64,000 nucleotides of DNA, taken from NCBI RefSeq assembly GCF_964266745.1, contig NZ_CAXWGX010000029.1, forward strand, positions 62,001 to 126,000, in the 5' to 3' direction. Source of the DNA: Propionicimonas sp020161015. Its GTDB lineage: Bacteria > Actinomycetota > Actinomycetes > Propionibacteriales > Propionibacteriaceae. Below are positions 6,384-17,912 of this stretch, piece by piece. Every line of letters begins with the position of its first letter. Within the stretch, counting starts at the first letter, position 1. The notes under the pieces were generated by a model. The model saw only the letters and a program-made list of their open reading frames with translations. It was not told where the DNA came from and did no database searches. Both the position numbers and the translations under genes were made by a program.

Positions 6384-9300
6384 ATGTCCGCGAATACCGT
6401 CCGCTTCCCCGGCGTCCCCGACGTGATCAACGGCAACGGGGCCGTCGCCTATGTCATGAAGCACGTCTGTGGCGGGGTGATCGGCTACCCGATCACCCCG
6501 TCCACCGAGATCTCCGAGATCTTCGAGGCCGCCCGCGCCGACGGCCAGCTCAACGTCTGGGGTCGCCACCCCTTCTTCGTCGAGACCGAGGGTGAGCACT
6601 CCGCCCAGAGCGGCGCCCTCGGTGCCGCTCTGGTCGGCGGCAACTTCATCTCGAACGCCTCCTCCAGCCAGGGGATCCTGTACGGCCTCGAGTCGCACTA
6701 CGTGACCGTGGGCAAGAAGATCGGCGGCTTCGTGCTGCAGGTGGCCGCGCGCGTGGTCACCAAGCACTCGCTCAACGTGATGGCTGGCCACGACGACGTG
6801 TACGCCCTCCTGCCGACGGGCTACACCATCATGTTCGGCTCCAACGCGCAGGAGGCCGCCGACCTCGCGGCCATCTCCTACCGCACCGCTTCGCTGTCGC
6901 TGATCCCCGTGGCCAACGCCATGGACGGCTTCGCCACCAGCCACGTGATGGGCGAGGCCCTGCTGCCCGAGCCCGAACTGCTGCGCACCTACCTCGGCGA
7001 CCCCGCCGGACGGATCCCGTGCCCCACCGTCGCCCAGGAACTGCTCTTCGGCGCCAAGGGCCGGGTGTTCCAGCTCCAGCGCTATCTCGACCGGCACGCC
7101 GACGACTTCCCCGCCGACGACCTGGCCGCCCTCCGCGGCTGGCTGTCCGCCCGCGGCCCGCGGGTCGAGGCCGACAACGACGGCGAGCTGGTCGAGCAGA
7201 CCCTCGACCACGTGCCCGCCCCGCTCCAGGCGCAGTGGCGCCGGCAGTGGCTCAACGCGTGGCCGGCGGGCACCCGCCAGCTCGTCCCCGCCCTCGTCGA
7301 CCCGCACAACCCGGGCCTCACCGGGCCGGTGCAGAACCAGCCCGACTTCCAGGCGGGGTCGGCCGACCACCGCACCCACTTCGCCAGCGCCGTGCCCGCC
7401 CTGGCGCGCCAGGCGATGGCCGAGTACACCGCCCTCACCGGACGCGAGTACGCCCCGGTGATCGCCTACGACTGCGAGGACGCCGACTACGTGATGGTCG
7501 GCCTCGGCTCGATCACCGACGACGTCCGCGCCGTCCTGCCGCACCTGCGCGCCCAGGGGCTCAAGGTCGGCGTGGTGTCGGTCAAGCTCCTCCAGCCGTT
7601 CCCGGAGGCCGAACTCGTCGCGGCGCTCGGCAACGCGCGGGCCGTCACCGTGCTGGAGCGGTCCGACGACACCGCGCTCACCCGCCTGGTCACCCAGGCC
7701 CTGTTCAAGGCCCGCGCCAACGCCGAGGCCGGCGACGACACCCGCTACCCGGGCATCCCCGGCATGGCGGCACTGCCCGCGATGACCACCGCGATCTTCG
7801 GCCTCGGCGGCCACGACATCCAGCCGCGCTACCTGGTGTCCGCCTTCGAGAACATGGCCTCGGCGCAGCCGACCCCGCTGGTGTACCTCGGCTCGCAGTT
7901 CTTCACCGCGAACCCCACCCCCGCGGTGGCGGCGATCCAGTCACGGCTGCGCGCGGCGTACCCCGAGACCGAGCTGATGGCGCTGGAGACCCGGCCGAAC
8001 CCGGCGATCCTCCCCGACGGCGCCCTGCGCATCCGCTTCCACTCTGTGGGCGGCTACGGCACGGTCGCCACCGGCAAGCTGCTCACCGACGTGCTGTCGT
8101 CGATGCTCGGCATGCACTCGAAGTCGGCGCCCAAGTACGGGTCGGAGAAGTCGGGGGCTGCGACCAACTACTACATCACCCTCTCCCCCGAGCCGATCCT
8201 GCTCACCAACGCCGAGCTCGAGGACGTCGAGGTCGTGGTGGCCCCCGACCACCAGGTGTTCTCCCACACCAACCCGCTCAAGGGCCTCGTCGAGGGCGGC
8301 ACCCTGATCATGCAGTCCGACCGGGAGCCGCTCGAGGTCTGGCGGACGCTGCCAGCCTTCGCCCGGAGGGTGATCCGCGAGCGCCGGATCCGCTTCCTGG
8401 TCGTGGACGCCTTCGCGATCGCCCGGGCCCACGCGCCGAACCCCGAGCTCGAGACCCGCATGATGGGCATCGCCTTCATCGGCGCCATCCTGGGCCACGT
8501 CACCGGGGCCCGTGACGCCGCAGCGGTCGAGGCCGAGGTGCGGGCAGAGCTGGCCAAGAAATTCGGCCGGCGGGGCGAGACGGTCATCGAGGCCAACATG
8601 GCGGTCGTCCGCGAGGGCATGAAGGCCTTCGTCGTCGAGTACGACGACCCGGCCTTCGCCGCCGTGGAGGCCGACCCGGTGCTCGCCGGCGTCCGCGCCT
8701 CGCTGTCGGCGGCGATGACGCCGACCGTCGACCGGGAGCGCACCAGCGCGCTGTTCGACCCGGCCTACTACGAGGAGATGATGGCCCGACCGTTCCGGGA
8801 GGGCACCATCGACGAGGCCCCGGTGCTGCCCGGCACCGGCCTGTTCATGCCCGTGGGCACGGGCGCGGCCAAGAACAAGGGCATCTTCCGGCGGACGGTG
8901 CCGGTCTTCGACGCCTCCGCCTGCACGGCGTGCATGGAGTGCGCGCTGGCCTGCCCGGACAACGCGATCCCCAACACCGGCCACGAGATCTCCGACCTGC
9001 TCGGTGCCGCCATCGACGCCACCGACCTCACCGAGGCCGACCGGGCCTCGTGGTACGGGCTGGTGCCGGACTGGGCGGCCGGCGTCCGCGCGGGGTTCCG
9101 GGCGGTGCCGGCGACCACCGACCTGGCCGCCGTCGCCCGCGAGGCCGCGTCCGTGCTGCCGGAGGAGAAGGCCGCCCAGCTCGACGCCGTGCTGACCGCC
9201 CTTGCCGCCTTCCCGGTGGCGCGGACGCGCCCGCTGTTCGACGCGGCGGAGAAGCAGGAGCCGGGCAGCGGGGTACTGTTCTCCGCGGTCGTCGACCCCT

Positions 9301-11360
9301 GGAAGTGCACCGGGTGCCTGCAGTGCATCGAGGTGTGCGGGCCGGACGCCCTGTCCACCGCCGACCAGGACGACGTGCTGTTGTCGATGCTGGAGACCCG
9401 GTTCGAGCGGCTCACGAAGCTGCCCGACTCGCCGGCACGCCTCACCGCCGACGCCACCGCACCGGGCGGCGACATCAAGCGGATCCTGCTCAACCGCTCC
9501 GACTACTACTCGATGACCGGCGGCCACGGCGCGTGCCGGGGCTGCGGCGAGGTGACCGCCATCCACCTGCTCAACTCCCTCAGCCACCGCATCGGCGAGG
9601 ACCGGCGGCAGGCGCACCTGCGCGAGCTGGACGAGATCCTCGACCGGCTCGGCACCCTGCGCGAACGGCTGCCGGAGGGTCCGCGCAGGGAGCGCGTCGG
9701 CGCAACGATGGCCGAGCTCGAGCGCCGGCTCTACCTCTACGAGTCCGGTCCGACCGGGGACGGGCCGTCGTCGACGGTGATGGCGAACTCGACCGGGTGC
9801 TCCAGCGTGTACGCCTCGACCGTGCCGTTCTCGCCGTACCTCGACCCGTGGGTGAACGGGCTGTTCCAGGACGCGCAACCGCTGGCCGTCGGCATGTACG
9901 AGGGCCTGGCGTCCGGACTGGTCGGCGAGATCCGCGCGCTGCGGATCGCCCAGCTCGAGCTGGACGGTGCGTACGACAGCGAACTACACGACGCCCAGCT
10001 GGCCACGTTGTCCTGGCGTGACTTCACCCCTGCCGAGCGGTCGCTGATCCCGGTGGTGCTCACCATCAGCGGCGACGGCGCGGCGTTCGACATCGGCTTC
10101 GGCGCCCTCTCGCGGGTGCTCGCCGGCGGCACGCCGATCAAGTCGCTCGTGCTCGACACCGGTGGCTACTCCAACACCGGCGGCCAGGCCTCCACTGCGA
10201 GCTTCGCCGGCCAGGATGCTGACCTCGCCCGCCACGGGAGCGCCCACGCGGGCAAGCAGGAGCGCCGCAAGGAGCTCGGCCTGCTGGCCGCGTTCCACCC
10301 CGGGGTGTACGCCTGCGCGACCGCGACGGCGTTCCACGGCCACTACCTGCGCGCCACCGCCGACCTGCTCGCGTACAACGACGGGGCTGCGCTGATGATC
10401 GCCTACGCGCCCTGCGACACCGAGAACGGCATGCCCGAGGACCTCGCCAACGCGCGGTCGCGGCTCGCCGTCGAGAGCCGCATGCACCCGCTGTTCGTCC
10501 ACGACCCGCGGCGCGGCGACACCATCGCCGAGCGGTTCAGCCTCGACGGCAACCCCGAGCCGGAGGGGCTGTGGGCGGAGACGACCCTCACCTACCGCGA
10601 CGACCGGGGGCGGCTCCAGCTGCTCACCGTGCCGCTGACCCCGGCCGACTTCGCCATCGGCGAGGTGCGTTTCGCCAAGCAGTTCCGCTGGCTGGCCAAC
10701 TACGAGGAGGCGGGCGCCGTGCCCATCGCCGAGTACGTCGACCTGCCGGTGCACCAGCGGGCGGGCCGCACGCCCTTCGTCTACACCACCGACCGCAAGC
10801 GACGGCTGGTGAAGATGGCCTGCTCGCCCACGATCGTCGCCCTCGTCGAGGACCGTCGCCAGAACTGGCGGACGCTGCAGTTCCTCGCCGGCCAGTCCGA
10901 GGCCCTGCTCTCGGCGCAGCACCGCTCCGAGCTCGGTGAGTGGACGGCCCGGTACAGCGACGCCCTCGCCTCCCGCGAGAACGCCCTCGACACCATCGCC
11001 AAGGCGATGGCGGACCTGGCCACCGCGAGCGGGGCGCCGGCCGGCGGCGCGCTGCACCTGGGACTCTTCGGAGCCCCGATGGCGGCGCCCGCCACCGAGG
11101 AGCCGGCCGCGACGGCCACCGCCGTCGGCGACCGTCCGATCTGGCTGGATGCGGCCGACCTGGCCAAGTGCAACGACTGCGCGACCTGCTACCAGGAGCT
11201 GCCATCGCTGTTCGAGAAGGCCACCATCGTGGTGGACGGGGCCTCGCGCACCGTCGGCAGGATGCGGCCGGACGCCCTCGAGGGCCTGGAGCTGACGGCG
11301 GACACCGTCGCGCGGATCACCCGGGTCAAGAACACCTGCGACGCGGAGATCATCCAGTGA
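6384..11360 (+). CDS. Giant PFOR-like 2-oxoacid:acceptor oxidoreductase
   Basis: A 1658-residue single chain with the domain order of pyruvate:ferredoxin oxidoreductase (NifJ/Por), which oxidises a 2-oxoacid plus CoA to acyl-CoA and CO2. ITPS (residue 37) and VAAR (Arg123) match the PFOR substrate Thr and Arg. A gamma-type domain follows (FHSVGGYGTVATGK). Then come two [4Fe-4S] motifs (CTACMECALACP from 847; CTGCLQCIEVCG from 975), a TPP-domain cluster motif (CRGCGE, 1051) and the TPP motif GDGAAFD (1230). Usual PFORs are about 1170-1200 residues. The excess is an insert of about 75 residues with coiled-coil-like helices after CRGCGE, and a long C-terminal extension with CNDCATC (1596). A weak AGGAAGAG precedes the ATG. 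The stop overlaps the start of the next gene by 4 bp, so the two products are probably made together. Substrate (pyruvate or another 2-oxoacid) is inferred. Confidence 0.85.
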   Translation: MSANTVRFPGVPDVINGNGAVAYVMKHVCGGVIGYPITPSTEISEIFEAARADGQLNVWGRHPFFVETEGEHSAQSGALGAALVGGNFISNASSSQGILYGLESHYVTVGKKIGGFVLQVAARVVTKHSLNVMAGHDDVYALLPTGYTIMFGSNAQEAADLAAISYRTASLSLIPVANAMDGFATSHVMGEALLPEPELLRTYLGDPAGRIPCPTVAQELLFGAKGRVFQLQRYLDRHADDFPADDLAALRGWLSARGPRVEADNDGELVEQTLDHVPAPLQAQWRRQWLNAWPAGTRQLVPALVDPHNPGLTGPVQNQPDFQAGSADHRTHFASAVPALARQAMAEYTALTGREYAPVIAYDCEDADYVMVGLGSITDDVRAVLPHLRAQGLKVGVVSVKLLQPFPEAELVAALGNARAVTVLERSDDTALTRLVTQALFKARANAEAGDDTRYPGIPGMAALPAMTTAIFGLGGHDIQPRYLVSAFENMASAQPTPLVYLGSQFFTANPTPAVAAIQSRLRAAYPETELMALETRPNPAILPDGALRIRFHSVGGYGTVATGKLLTDVLSSMLGMHSKSAPKYGSEKSGAATNYYITLSPEPILLTNAELEDVEVVVAPDHQVFSHTNPLKGLVEGGTLIMQSDREPLEVWRTLPAFARRVIRERRIRFLVVDAFAIARAHAPNPELETRMMGIAFIGAILGHVTGARDAAAVEAEVRAELAKKFGRRGETVIEANMAVVREGMKAFVVEYDDPAFAAVEADPVLAGVRASLSAAMTPTVDRERTSALFDPAYYEEMMARPFREGTIDEAPVLPGTGLFMPVGTGAAKNKGIFRRTVPVFDASACTACMECALACPDNAIPNTGHEISDLLGAAIDATDLTEADRASWYGLVPDWAAGVRAGFRAVPATTDLAAVAREAASVLPEEKAAQLDAVLTALAAFPVARTRPLFDAAEKQEPGSGVLFSAVVDPWKCTGCLQCIEVCGPDALSTADQDDVLLSMLETRFERLTKLPDSPARLTADATAPGGDIKRILLNRSDYYSMTGGHGACRGCGEVTAIHLLNSLSHRIGEDRRQAHLRELDEILDRLGTLRERLPEGPRRERVGATMAELERRLYLYESGPTGDGPSSTVMANSTGCSSVYASTVPFSPYLDPWVNGLFQDAQPLAVGMYEGLASGLVGEIRALRIAQLELDGAYDSELHDAQLATLSWRDFTPAERSLIPVVLTISGDGAAFDIGFGALSRVLAGGTPIKSLVLDTGGYSNTGGQASTASFAGQDADLARHGSAHAGKQERRKELGLLAAFHPGVYACATATAFHGHYLRATADLLAYNDGAALMIAYAPCDTENGMPEDLANARSRLAVESRMHPLFVHDPRRGDTIAERFSLDGNPEPEGLWAETTLTYRDDRGRLQLLTVPLTPADFAIGEVRFAKQFRWLANYEEAGAVPIAEYVDLPVHQRAGRTPFVYTTDRKRRLVKMACSPTIVALVEDRRQNWRTLQFLAGQSEALLSAQHRSELGEWTARYSDALASRENALDTIAKAMADLATASGAPAGGALHLGLFGAPMAAPATEEPAATATAVGDRPIWLDAADLAKCNDCATCYQELPSLFEKATIVVDGASRTVGRMRPDALEGLELTADTVARITRVKNTCDAEIIQ

Positions 11361-14086
11361 CCGGGCCGTCGTTCAGCAACCAGCTGGGCCTGCTGGAGCG
11401 CCGGCTCGTCGCCGACCCGCGGGCGTTCCGCGAGCTGTTCACCGCCGACGGCATGGAGGCCGTCGCGTGGGAGTTCCGCCAGGAGGAGCTCGGCGCGAAG
11501 TTCACCCGGCAGCTGTGGGAGGTGCTCAGCCGCGACGACGACTCCAGCCGGCTGCTGATGCGGTTCCTCTGGCAGCTCCCGCTGGGCAAGAAGCGGATGT
11601 TCGTACGGGCGCTCGACGAGCACCTGTCCGGGCGCTACCCGATGTTCTCCGGCCTCAGCGAGAACTGGCCGGCGGGCAATGCGATCAGCCCCTACATCCG
11701 CAAGCCGAGCGAGCGCAGCGAGGACTTCGAGCTCGTCAACAAGGGGTTCCTGGGCTACATGGACCTCGGCTTCACCCGTCGTGACGTCGAGCTGTTCGTG
11801 TGGCTGGAGGCGCTGCGCGACAAGCAGTGCGCCGAGGCGCCGTGCGAGCTCGGCGTCCTGCTGGCCGGGCACCGGGAGCCCCAGGGCGGCTGCCCCGTGC
11901 AGATCCACATCCCGAAGATGTTCGAGCTGATCGGCACCGGCCGGTTCCGCGAGGCGCTGGAGATGCTCGAGTCGTGCAACCCGCTGCCCAACGTCACGGG
12001 ACGGGTCTGCCCGCAGGAACTCCAGTGCCAGGGCATGTGCATCCACAAGCAGTCGATGACCATCGGCCAGCTGGAGTGGTTCCTTCCCGAGTGGGAGAAG
12101 CTCGCCGACCCGCAGGCCACCACCCGCCGCTTCGCGGGCATCCGCGACCCGTGGGCGGCGGCCGTGCGTCCCCCGATCGCGATCGTCGGCTCGGGACCGT
12201 CCGGGCTGATCACCGCGTACCTCCTGGCCGCGGAGGGCTTCCCGGTCACCGTGTTCGAGGCGTTCCACGAACTGGGCGGTGTGTTGCGCTACGGCATCCC
12301 GGAGTTCCGGCTGCCGAACCAGCTCATCGACGACGTGGTGGAGAAGATCCGGCTGCTCGGCGGCCGGTTCGTGACCAACTTCGTGGTGGGCAAGACCGCG
12401 ACGCTGGAGCAGCTCGCCGACGCCGGCTTCGCCCGGGTGTTCGTCGGCAGCGGCGCCGGGCTGCCGCGATTCCTGAACGTGCCCGGCGAGCACCTGCTGA
12501 ACGTGATGAGCGCGAACGAGTTCCTCACCCGGGTCAACCTGATGCAGGGCCACCGCGGCGACCACGAGACGCCGCTGCCCACGGTGGCCGGCAAGCAGGT
12601 GCTGATCATCGGCGGCGGCAACACGGCGATGGACGCCGCGCGCACCGCCCGCCGGCTCGGCGGCCTCGTCACGATCGTCTACCGGCGGACGAGGGCGGAG
12701 ATGCCGGCCCGCGTGGAGGAACTGGAGCACGCGCTGGAGGAGGGCATCGAACTCGCCGTCCTGCGTTCACCGGTGGAGTTCAGCGGGGACGAGACCGGGT
12801 TCGTCACCACGGCGACCGTCGAGGTGATGGGGCTCGGTGAGCCGGACGCGTCCGGGCGGCGCCGTCCGATCGCCACCGGCCGGACCGCGGAGATGCCCGC
12901 CGACCTGGTGATCATGGCGCTGGGCAACTCCGCGAACCCGATCATCAAGGACTCCGAGCCCCGCCTGACGGTCTCTGCGCAGGGCACGATCGAGCAGGTC
13001 GGCGACGGCTCGAAGGAGACCTCGCTGCCCGGCGTCTACACCGGTGGGGACGCCGCGCGCGGCGGTTCCACCGCCATCCGGGCTGCCGGGGACGGCCAGT
13101 CGGCCGCACGCGAGATCGTCCGCACCCTCGCCCGGTTCGAGGCGGAGGAGGTCACCGCGCGGGTGGCCCGCGCCCTGGCCTACACCGAGCTGGCCGGGGA
13201 GATCCCCGTGATCGTGGCCAAGCAGCACCTGAGCGTGGGCATCGAGGAGTTCACCGTCCGCGCACCGGTGGTGGCGCGCACCGCGCAGGCCGGGCAGTTC
13301 GTCCGCGTCCTGCCCTCGCCGGACGGGGAGCTGATCCCGCTCACCCTGGCCGACTGGGACGCCAAGGCGGGCACGATCACCCTGGTGGTGCAGAACATGG
13401 GCACCAGCACGATCCAGATCAACGCGATGCGGGTGGGCGAGGCGCTTGCCGGCGTGGCCGGGCCCCTGGGGCGTCCCAGCGACCTGCACCGCCACGCCGA
13501 CGACGCCACCGTGGTCTTCACCGCCGGCGGGCTCGGCCTGCCCCCGGTGTACCCGATCATGCGTGAGCACCTGCGGCTGGGGAACCACGTGACGCTGATC
13601 TCCGGCTTCCGCAGCGCCGACCTGATGTTCTGGGACGGCCCCGAAGAGCGGATCGGGCGCATCAAGGCCGAGTTCGGCGACCAGCTCGAGGTGATCTACG
13701 CCACGAACGACGGCTCCGTCGGCGTCCAGGGGTTCGTCACCACCCCGCTGGAGGCCCTGCTCAACGCCGCCCGCGACGGGGCGGGCCGCCGCATCGCCGA
13801 GGTGGTGACGATCGGGCCGCCGATGATGATGCGGTCGGTCTCCGACCTCACCCGTCCCTACGACGTGCACTGCGTGGCGAGCCTGAACTCGATCATGGTG
13901 GACGCCACGGGCATGTGCGGCGCCTGCATGGTGCCGGTCACCGAGGACGGGAAGCTGGTGCGCAGGCACGCCTGCATCGACGGCCCGGAGATCGACGCCC
14001 ACAGCATCGACTGGGACAAGTTCCTGCCCCGGTTCGGGCTGTTCCGCGCCCAGGAGCAGGAGAGCCGCTCGCGCCACGGGCTGTGA
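11357..14086 (+). CDS. NfnB-NfnA-like fused flavoprotein (NAD(P)H:ferredoxin oxidoreductase-like)
   Basis: A 909-residue fusion. Residues 1-170 are of unknown type. Residues about 175-260 form a GltD/NfnB-type Fe-S domain with Cys at 179, 207, 218, 224 and 228. Residues 275-600 form the GltD-like FAD/NADPH module (GSGPSG at 278, GGGNTAMD at 419). From about 625 there is an FNR-like FAD/NAD-binding unit (GGLGLPPVYPI at 724). It ends in a [2Fe-2S] motif TGMCGAC...C (Cys 854, 857, 873) followed by IDGPEID, as in NfnA/SudB. NfnAB bifurcates electrons between NADPH, NAD+ and ferredoxin. Here it is coupled by a GTGA overlap to the PFOR-like gene, so it probably takes the electrons released from the 2-oxoacid. 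It could equally be a simple ferredoxin:NADP reductase. Confidence 0.8.
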   Translation: MTGPSFSNQLGLLERRLVADPRAFRELFTADGMEAVAWEFRQEELGAKFTRQLWEVLSRDDDSSRLLMRFLWQLPLGKKRMFVRALDEHLSGRYPMFSGLSENWPAGNAISPYIRKPSERSEDFELVNKGFLGYMDLGFTRRDVELFVWLEALRDKQCAEAPCELGVLLAGHREPQGGCPVQIHIPKMFELIGTGRFREALEMLESCNPLPNVTGRVCPQELQCQGMCIHKQSMTIGQLEWFLPEWEKLADPQATTRRFAGIRDPWAAAVRPPIAIVGSGPSGLITAYLLAAEGFPVTVFEAFHELGGVLRYGIPEFRLPNQLIDDVVEKIRLLGGRFVTNFVVGKTATLEQLADAGFARVFVGSGAGLPRFLNVPGEHLLNVMSANEFLTRVNLMQGHRGDHETPLPTVAGKQVLIIGGGNTAMDAARTARRLGGLVTIVYRRTRAEMPARVEELEHALEEGIELAVLRSPVEFSGDETGFVTTATVEVMGLGEPDASGRRRPIATGRTAEMPADLVIMALGNSANPIIKDSEPRLTVSAQGTIEQVGDGSKETSLPGVYTGGDAARGGSTAIRAAGDGQSAAREIVRTLARFEAEEVTARVARALAYTELAGEIPVIVAKQHLSVGIEEFTVRAPVVARTAQAGQFVRVLPSPDGELIPLTLADWDAKAGTITLVVQNMGTSTIQINAMRVGEALAGVAGPLGRPSDLHRHADDATVVFTAGGLGLPPVYPIMREHLRLGNHVTLISGFRSADLMFWDGPEERIGRIKAEFGDQLEVIYATNDGSVGVQGFVTTPLEALLNAARDGAGRRIAEVVTIGPPMMMRSVSDLTRPYDVHCVASLNSIMVDATGMCGACMVPVTEDGKLVRRHACIDGPEIDAHSIDWDKFLPRFGLFRAQEQESRSRHGL

Positions 14087-14088
14087 CA

Positions 14089-14142
14089 CCCGGCCCGGGC
14101 CACGGGGAGACCCGGCGTCCGGGCCCCCGGGCGCGGGCCGGG
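14089..14142 (+). terminator. GC-rich stem after the redox operon
   Basis: CCCGGCCCG (14089-14097) is the exact complement of CGGGCCGGG (14134-14142), just after the stop of the NfnBA-like gene. Further CCCGGG segments inside could pair in other ways. No U-run follows. A terminator role is plausible but unproven in such GC-rich DNA. Confidence 0.35.
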
Positions 14143-14220
14143 AGGCGCCGGGACGGGTGTCCGTGCGAAAGCGGGCGCCCGGCCCTCCCGGTCGGGGCCG
14201 GGATGTGGTGGAGTGGGCGC

Positions 14221-15234
14221 ATGTTCGGAGCCGTGATCCATGCCGCAGGGGACGTCCGCTACGAGGAGCGCCCCGACCCCGTCATCCTCGAGCCGACGGA
14301 CGCGGTGGTGCGCACCGTCGCGGCCTGCGTCTGCGGGTCGGACCTGTGGCGCTACCGGGGCCTCGCGCCCGTCCCGCGGCCGACGCCCATCGGCCATGAG
14401 TACTGCGGCGTCGTGGCCTCGGTCGGCGATGCGGTGACTTCGGTGAAGCCCGGCGACTTCGTCGTCGGCGGCTTCCTGCACTCCGACAACACCTGCCCGG
14501 TGTGCCGCAAGGGGGCCCACGCCAACTGCGTGAACGGCGGCGGCTACGCCGGGTGCCAGGCGGAGCTGATCCGGGTGCCGAACGCGGACGGGACCCTGGT
14601 CTCCACCCCCGAGATGCCCGATGACGACCTGATCCCGAGCATCCTCACGCTCTCCGACGTGATGTGCACGGGCTGGCACGCAGCGGTGATGGCCGGCGTC
14701 GGCCCGGGACGGAGCGTCGCGGTCGTCGGGGACGGTGCGGTCGGCCTCTGCGCGGTGCTCGCCGCCGTCCAGCTGGGGGCGGGGACGGTGATCGCGATGA
14801 GCCGTCACGCCGACCGCCAGCGGCTGGCCACCGAGTTCGGCGCCACCCACGTCGTCGAGGAGCGGGACGAGGCCGGCGCCGCCGCCGTCCGGGAGCTCAC
14901 CGACGGGATCGGCGCCGACTGCGTCCTGGAGTGCGTCGGCACCGAGCAGGCCCGGCTCCAGGCCATCGCCTGCGTGCGCCCGGGCGGCGACATCGGCGTG
15001 GTGGGCCTGCCCCACGGCGAGCTGCCGAGCGCCGACCTGTTCTGGCGGAACGTCGGGGTGAAGGGTGGCCCCGCCCACGTCCGCGCCTACCTGCCGCAGC
15101 TTCTCGACCTCGTGCTCGCGCGCCGGATCAACCCCGGCCGGGTGTTCGACCTCGCGCTCCCCCTCTCGGAGGTCGCCGACGCCTACGCCGCCATGGACTC
15201 CCGCCGCGCCATCAAGGTCCTGCTGCGCCCCTGA
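14221..15234 (+). CDS. Zinc-dependent alcohol dehydrogenase (MDR family)
   Basis: A 337-residue Zn-containing medium-chain dehydrogenase. The catalytic-zinc elements are present (ACVCGSDLW with Cys near 38, and GHEYCG with His-Glu near 60). The structural-zinc loop has Cys at a reduced set (NTCPVCRKGAHANC), so the fourth ligand differs from classic ADH. NAD(P) motif GDGAVGL lies near residue 163. The MSRHADRQ stretch after the second beta strand suggests NADP or mixed cofactor use. Related proteins oxidise secondary alcohols or polyols. Substrate unknown. It stands alone 134 bp after the redox operon. Confidence 0.8.
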   Translation: MFGAVIHAAGDVRYEERPDPVILEPTDAVVRTVAACVCGSDLWRYRGLAPVPRPTPIGHEYCGVVASVGDAVTSVKPGDFVVGGFLHSDNTCPVCRKGAHANCVNGGGYAGCQAELIRVPNADGTLVSTPEMPDDDLIPSILTLSDVMCTGWHAAVMAGVGPGRSVAVVGDGAVGLCAVLAAVQLGAGTVIAMSRHADRQRLATEFGATHVVEERDEAGAAAVRELTDGIGADCVLECVGTEQARLQAIACVRPGGDIGVVGLPHGELPSADLFWRNVGVKGGPAHVRAYLPQLLDLVLARRINPGRVFDLALPLSEVADAYAAMDSRRAIKVLLRP

Positions 15235-15262
15235 CCGTCCGCCGCACCACCCCCGCCCTCCG

Positions 15263-15371
15263 CCGAGGGCCAGCCTTGTCGCCGAGGGCCAGCACCGGTG
15301 TGCTGGCCCTCGGCGTGAAGGCTGGCCCTCGGTGCTGACGGCTGGCCCTCGGCGTGAAGGCTGGCCCTCGG
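15263..15371. repeat. Cluster of six 12-13-bp units (CCGAGGGCCAGC / GCTGGCCCTCGG)
   Basis: Two copies run one way (15263-15275, 15282-15293) and four the other way (15302-15313, 15320-15332, 15340-15352, 15359-15371). The last three are spaced 20 and 19 bp apart and linked by GTGAAG or GTGCTGAC. Many alternative hairpins can form. It lies between convergent genes. Confidence 0.85.
15281..15314. terminator. 15-bp perfect hairpin between convergent genes
   Basis: Within the repeat cluster, 15281-15295 pairs perfectly with 15300-15314 around the tetraloop CGGT. It sits between the stops of the alcohol dehydrogenase and the UvrA-like gene and is likely a two-way terminator. Confidence 0.55.
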
Positions 15372-15392
15372 TGTCGGAGCTCGGGCGGCGCG

Positions 15393-17771
<2,379 letters not shown>

Positions 17772-17912
17772 TCTGGCGATCGTGCCACGCCGGGCGGCGC
17801 TTGCACAGTGGAGGGCTTCCTCCCCGTGCGGCTCCGCACGAGGTTGCGCGAGCCCGTCCCGGCGACCGGCGGCAGGGCGTAGGTTGGCTCTCACCAACGC
17901 CGGAGGGATGAG

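Noticed and set aside
6384..11360. Nitrogen-fixation NifJ
   Set aside because: The family matches, but no nif gene is present in the window. A general 2-oxoacid oxidoreductase role is more likely.
15263..15371. CRISPR array
   Set aside because: Units are only 13 bp, occur in both orientations, have spacers of 6-7 bp that are themselves similar, and no cas gene is nearby.
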